Assembly (NCBI GenBank): GCA_964629575.1
Contig: CAZVUM010000141.1
Coordinates: 1-6,080, forward strand
Origin: JAYPWI01 sp964629575
GTDB lineage: Bacteria > Actinomycetota > Acidimicrobiia > Acidimicrobiales > Poriferisodalaceae
Direction: 5' to 3'
DNA length: 6,080 nt
Part shown: one piece after another, positions 1-3,400 of the stretch
How the letters are laid out: each line of letters begins with the position of its first letter
Numbering within the stretch: position 1 is the first letter of the stretch
Program-made: the position numbers and the translations under genes
The notes under the pieces: model-generated
Told to the model about the DNA's origin: nothing
What the model saw: only the letters and a program-made list of their open reading frames with translations
The model's database searches: none

Positions 1-2
1 CC

Positions 3-8
3 TATCCT
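3..8 (+). promoter_or_regulatory. Possible -10 element of the tRNA promoter
   Basis: TATCCT matches the sigma-70-type -10 consensus TATAAT at four of six positions, including the first two and the last base. It lies 10 nt before the first tRNA base, so transcription could begin near position 14-15, a usual distance for a short tRNA leader. The -35 region would lie outside the window, so this cannot be confirmed. Confidence 0.25.
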
Positions 9-18
9 GACCCCTCGC

Positions 19-55
19 GCCCGAGTAGCTCAGTGGCAGAGCGGCTCTCTCGTAA
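19..55 (+). pseudogene. 5' half of a tRNA-Thr (anticodon CGT), 3' half missing
   Basis: The segment reads as a textbook tRNA 5' half. Acceptor strand GCCCGAG is at 19-25 and TA at 26-27. The D stem GCTC (28-31) pairs with GAGC (39-42) around loop AGTGGCA, which has A14 and the G18-G19 pair. After the single base G43 comes anticodon-stem strand GCTCT (44-48) and loop CTCGTAA (49-55), with T33 and A37 in place. The anticodon CGT (51-53) decodes ACG, threonine. The next five bases (GTGGC) pair poorly with GCTCT, and no variable loop, T arm or CTCGGGC acceptor strand follows. The gene as seen cannot make a tRNA. Confidence 0.75.
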
Positions 56-217
56 GTGGCTGCAGATGAGCGCTGTGCTATTGCTCGGAGACCCCTGAAG
101 CAGTCGATGCGCAAGGTGCAAGGGGCGCCTAGTTAGCTGCTGTTGCCGTTGCGAGCTGTAGCGGCAGGATGAGCGTGACGCCCTGTATCCGCGAGGGAGA
201 GCGTTATCGCTCACCGG

Positions 218-241
218 GCCCGAAATCGGCGCTTTCAGGGC
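218..241. other. Imperfect stem-loop with 8 base pairs
   Basis: GCCCGAAA (218-225) can pair with TTTC (233-236) and GGGC (238-241), leaving one bulged A at 237 and a 7-nt loop. This is the longest stem in the non-coding interval. No T-run follows on either strand. It might be a bidirectional terminator between the convergent tRNA locus and the large gene, a structured element in the large gene's 3' UTR, or chance. Confidence 0.25.
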
Positions 242-371
242 TCATTCCCGAGCGACAACGGCACCATGCGGGCGGGTCCCTGCACATGGGGCGACGGCGA
301 TAGCGAGCGGGATGGGCGTCGCACCGGACGAGCCGACCTCGAGCGGGTCGCGATGGACCCCTCCCACGACT

Positions 372-423
372 CCCGGCGCTGCCGGGCGGATGGCGGTGGG
401 CGGGCTGTGCGCAAAGTGCCCGC
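372..423 (-). terminator. Two GC-rich stem-loops just downstream of the large gene (possible terminator without U-tract)
   Basis: Reading in the gene's direction, the first stem-loop (423 to 400) has a perfect 6-bp GCGGGC/GCCCGC stem with a 12-nt loop and begins 15 nt after the stop codon. The second (386 to 372) is a perfect 6-bp CCCGGC/GCCGGG stem with a 3-nt loop. Neither is followed by a T-run on the minus strand. U-less hairpins have been proposed as terminators in high-GC actinomycetes, so position and structure are suggestive only. Such short palindromes also arise by chance in DNA this GC-rich. Confidence 0.3.
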
Positions 424-438
424 GGTCCAATGCATACC

Positions 439-3400
439 CTACGGACACGGTGCGCCGAGATAGCGGTCGCACTCGGCCTCGGTCAGGGACCTGGTTGCGA
501 GACCCGCGACGAGGTCCAGCACGGCATCCTCGTCGTGGGGAACCCCCAACAGGCCGTACTCGCCGGATCCTCGGGACTCGGCGGCCGGGAAGTAGACCAA
601 CCCGTTTCGTACGACCATCACCGTCACGGGCACGCCGGTGTCGAAGCTCCACTGCTCGGTGAGGTCTGGGCGGAGCGAACGGATGCGCCCGTCCGCTCCT
701 CCGGCGAGAAGCTGCGAGCTGCCGACCCAGTGGAGGCTCAGGACGTTGAGTCCGTCCTTGGTCGATGTCACGGAGAGCGGCTCGGCTGCAATGGGCGAGA
801 GAAGATCCGCTGTGGCATAGACCCAGAGCGCACCGTCGCATCCGCTGAGCGCCAAGAGGGACTGGTCGTCCGACACCGCCATGTCTTGGAAGCACGTCGC
901 GCCTACCGTCTGCCGCGCGACGACGGAGCCTGTGTTGGGATCGACCACCCGGATCTCGCGCGGCTCGGTGAGTCCCGCCCCTTCTCGACGCTGACCGGCG
1001 ACCAGAAGGAGGCCATCCGCGAAGGCCGCTGCCTCGGAGAAGAACTGCCCGAACTCGGAAACGACGTCCCCTGTGCGGACATCGATGACGCTGGTGCGGC
1101 TGCCCTCGAACCATCCGTTCGCCAGTGATCGTCCCGCTCGCGCGGCCACCAGCAGAGATCCCTCGGGGCTGAAGACCAACGGGTTGTCCCCGCCGATCCC
1201 TCCCAGTGTCTCGACCGTGCCCGTCGCCACGTCGATCAGTGCGATGTCGAGATCGAATGACGTCGCCACAACTCGGCCGTCAGGGCTCGCGGCGGCCTTC
1301 ACCCTCGCAATCGCACGCGGTGACTCGACGGCCGCAACGACCCGTCCATCCACCGGTGACAGGACGGCCGAGCGGCCCGAGCCGTCTCCAACGAAGACCA
1401 GCCCACCGCCAACCGCCGCAGCGTGCTCGGGATAGACCGCCGTCGGCGCCCACAACTCCTGCGACAGACCCTGGGGTCTCGCGAGCTCCCAGACAAAGCC
1501 TTCACCGTCAGCGGACGCGGTGAGCAAGCCGCGTCCGTCCGGCGCCCATGCCGCCCCGATCGGGGTCGCCGCGTGGCCACGAAGCGTCATAACGGGTGCC
1601 AGCGAATCGGTGCTCAGAATCCGAACGGTGTTGTCGTTGTCGACGATCGCCAACAATGTTCCATCCGGGCTCGCCTCGAGCCCACGAGGGTCGGACGCAT
1701 AGTCGGTTGCCACGACCCGAACAGCGCCGTCTTCGGCGTTGATGACCGCAAGGGCGCCGTCGGGACGAATCCACCAGAGCGAGTTGCCCTCTGCCGACCA
1801 CGCGATCTTCGCCAGATCCAGCACCTCGCCCTTGTCGACCGCGGCTGTCAGTTCGCCTGACCGGAGATCGAAGATCTCGAGCGTGGCATCGAAGGTGAAC
1901 GATGCAATCCAGCGGCCGTTCGGCGACAGGCTCGCGGCCACGACACCGGGCAGGCGCAGCGTCGTTGCGCCACTGGCCCAGCTCGTCACCTCGACGTCGA
2001 ACTCGGCCAGGACGGCCTCACCTGTCTGGCGCGCACCCTGATTCTGGACGATGTGGAGAGCGAGGTGGGAGTCGGTGAAGCTTGCGAAGATCGGGACGTC
2101 CGCGAACGTCTCCGCTGTCAGCTGATCTCCGGTCTGCGCATCCCATCGACGCATCGAACCGTCCCCGCCGAAGGTCAGGACGTCGCCGGACGAAGGGTCC
2201 CAGCCGAGCGTTCCCACTGCGCTCCCTGGCACCGATCTGTCCCACCGGACCTGCCCGGTCGCGATGTCGTACACGCGGACGCGATCGAAGTCGCCGGGCA
2301 CCCACGTCACGAACGACTCGCCGTCCGCGCTGTAGGCGCCGAGGCGGCCAAGCAACGGAAAGAGTGGGTCGATGCCGACCCTTCGGACGAGGTGATCCGC
2401 TCGGATCGCGGAGACCATCGTGTCCATCAGGTTGGGCCGAGCGGCAGACCCCGCCGCCGCTGCGGCCTCGGCGGCCTGCTGGACATGCGTCGACAGGAGG
2501 AGCGCCAGATCCGGATCCACCAAGGTTGCGGCTTGCGCCTCGAGGTTGAGGCTACGTGCCCTCTCTTGGGCAGCTCGCAGTTCCGCGGCGGTCCGAAGGT
2601 CCTCTGCCGTTCCCGCTGCCTCGTTCGCCCGGTTTCGTTGGACGAACGCAGTTGCCGCGAGCGCCAACGCGCAGACGGCGAGGATTGACACCAGGCCGAG
2701 AACCCGGCGACGCCGCTGGGCGCGGTAGGCCGCGCTCTCGTTCGCAGCCCGCCGGGATTCATCGAGGAACTCTCGCTCGCTGGGTCCGAGATGGAGCTCC
2801 GTCGTCGATGCCCATTCCTCGTATCGCGCCAGCCGTCCCGCGTGCAGCAGAAAACTCGGTTCGCGTTCGTGGGCCTCCCACTCGTCGGCTGTGAGGCTGA
2901 GTCGTCGATCCAGCAGGAGATCCTCGCGCCGCTCGTCGATCCACTCCCGATAGCGCGGCCACTCTCGAATCAGCGCCTCGTGAGCAACCTCGACGGTGGG
3001 CCCGCGGGTCACCGGATCGTGGTCGAAGGAGATCAGGCGGAACGAGCCGTACTCATCCATCACGGCGTCGAGGGCTGACATGCGCAACCCGAGGGCTCGC
3101 AGATCGGAGACTCGTGCGCGCTTGCGAGTGTCGTCGGAGTCCTCATCGACGGCTACGAGACGAACGAACAACTCCCGTGCAGCCTCCTGGGCCGATTGAG
3201 GGAGGTCGAGGTAGATCTCCTCAGCACGTCCCGCGAGGCTGCCGACGACACCGCCCCCGGCCTCGTAGGCATCGATGGTCAGAACGCCGCCGGTCTGCCG
3301 CTCGACCAGATCGGTCATGGCGTACTGCAGCAGCGGGAGTCCGCCGGGCTCCCGAGAGACGTCGCTCAGAACGGCCGACACCAGGCCGTCCTCGAGTTGG

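Larger units (their letters stand above)
56..438. other. Non-coding interval between the tRNA remnant and the convergent large gene
   Basis: I see no credible gene here. The open frames that cross it are Arg/Pro/Ser-rich, resemble no protein family, and lack a convincing ribosome binding site. It holds three stem-loops (218-241, 372-386, 400-423) and a small palindrome (GAGCG-TTAT-CGCTC, 199-212). There is no tRNA 3' half, no integrase fragment, no direct-repeat array and no recognisable insertion sequence end. Confidence 0.55.

Noticed and set aside
160..185. Short repeat of ATGAGCG (66-72 and 171-177) and the hairpin TGCCG/CGGCA near 145-170 as a regulatory element
   Set aside because: Seven-base repeats and five-base stems rich in G-U pairs are expected by chance at this composition; there is no T-run or other supporting signal.
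2..214. 70-codon minus-strand frame opposite the tRNA half
   Set aside because: Ser/Arg/Gln-rich with no family resemblance, and it lies across a better-supported RNA gene fragment.
56..438. Group I intron interrupting the tRNA-Thr anticodon loop
   Set aside because: No 3' exon (T arm plus CTCGGGC acceptor strand) follows within the interval, and I could not find a convincing intron core or guide pairing.
242..1114. 290-codon minus-strand frame overlapping the 3' end of the large gene
   Set aside because: Very Arg/Gly/Pro-rich, out of frame with the real coding sequence, with no domain; a frameshift artefact was considered, but the real frame continues cleanly to its own stop.
430..1128. 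232-codon plus-strand open frame opposite the C-terminal propeller region
   Set aside because: No domain is recognisable, and it is antisense to the WD40 coding sequence across nearly its whole length.
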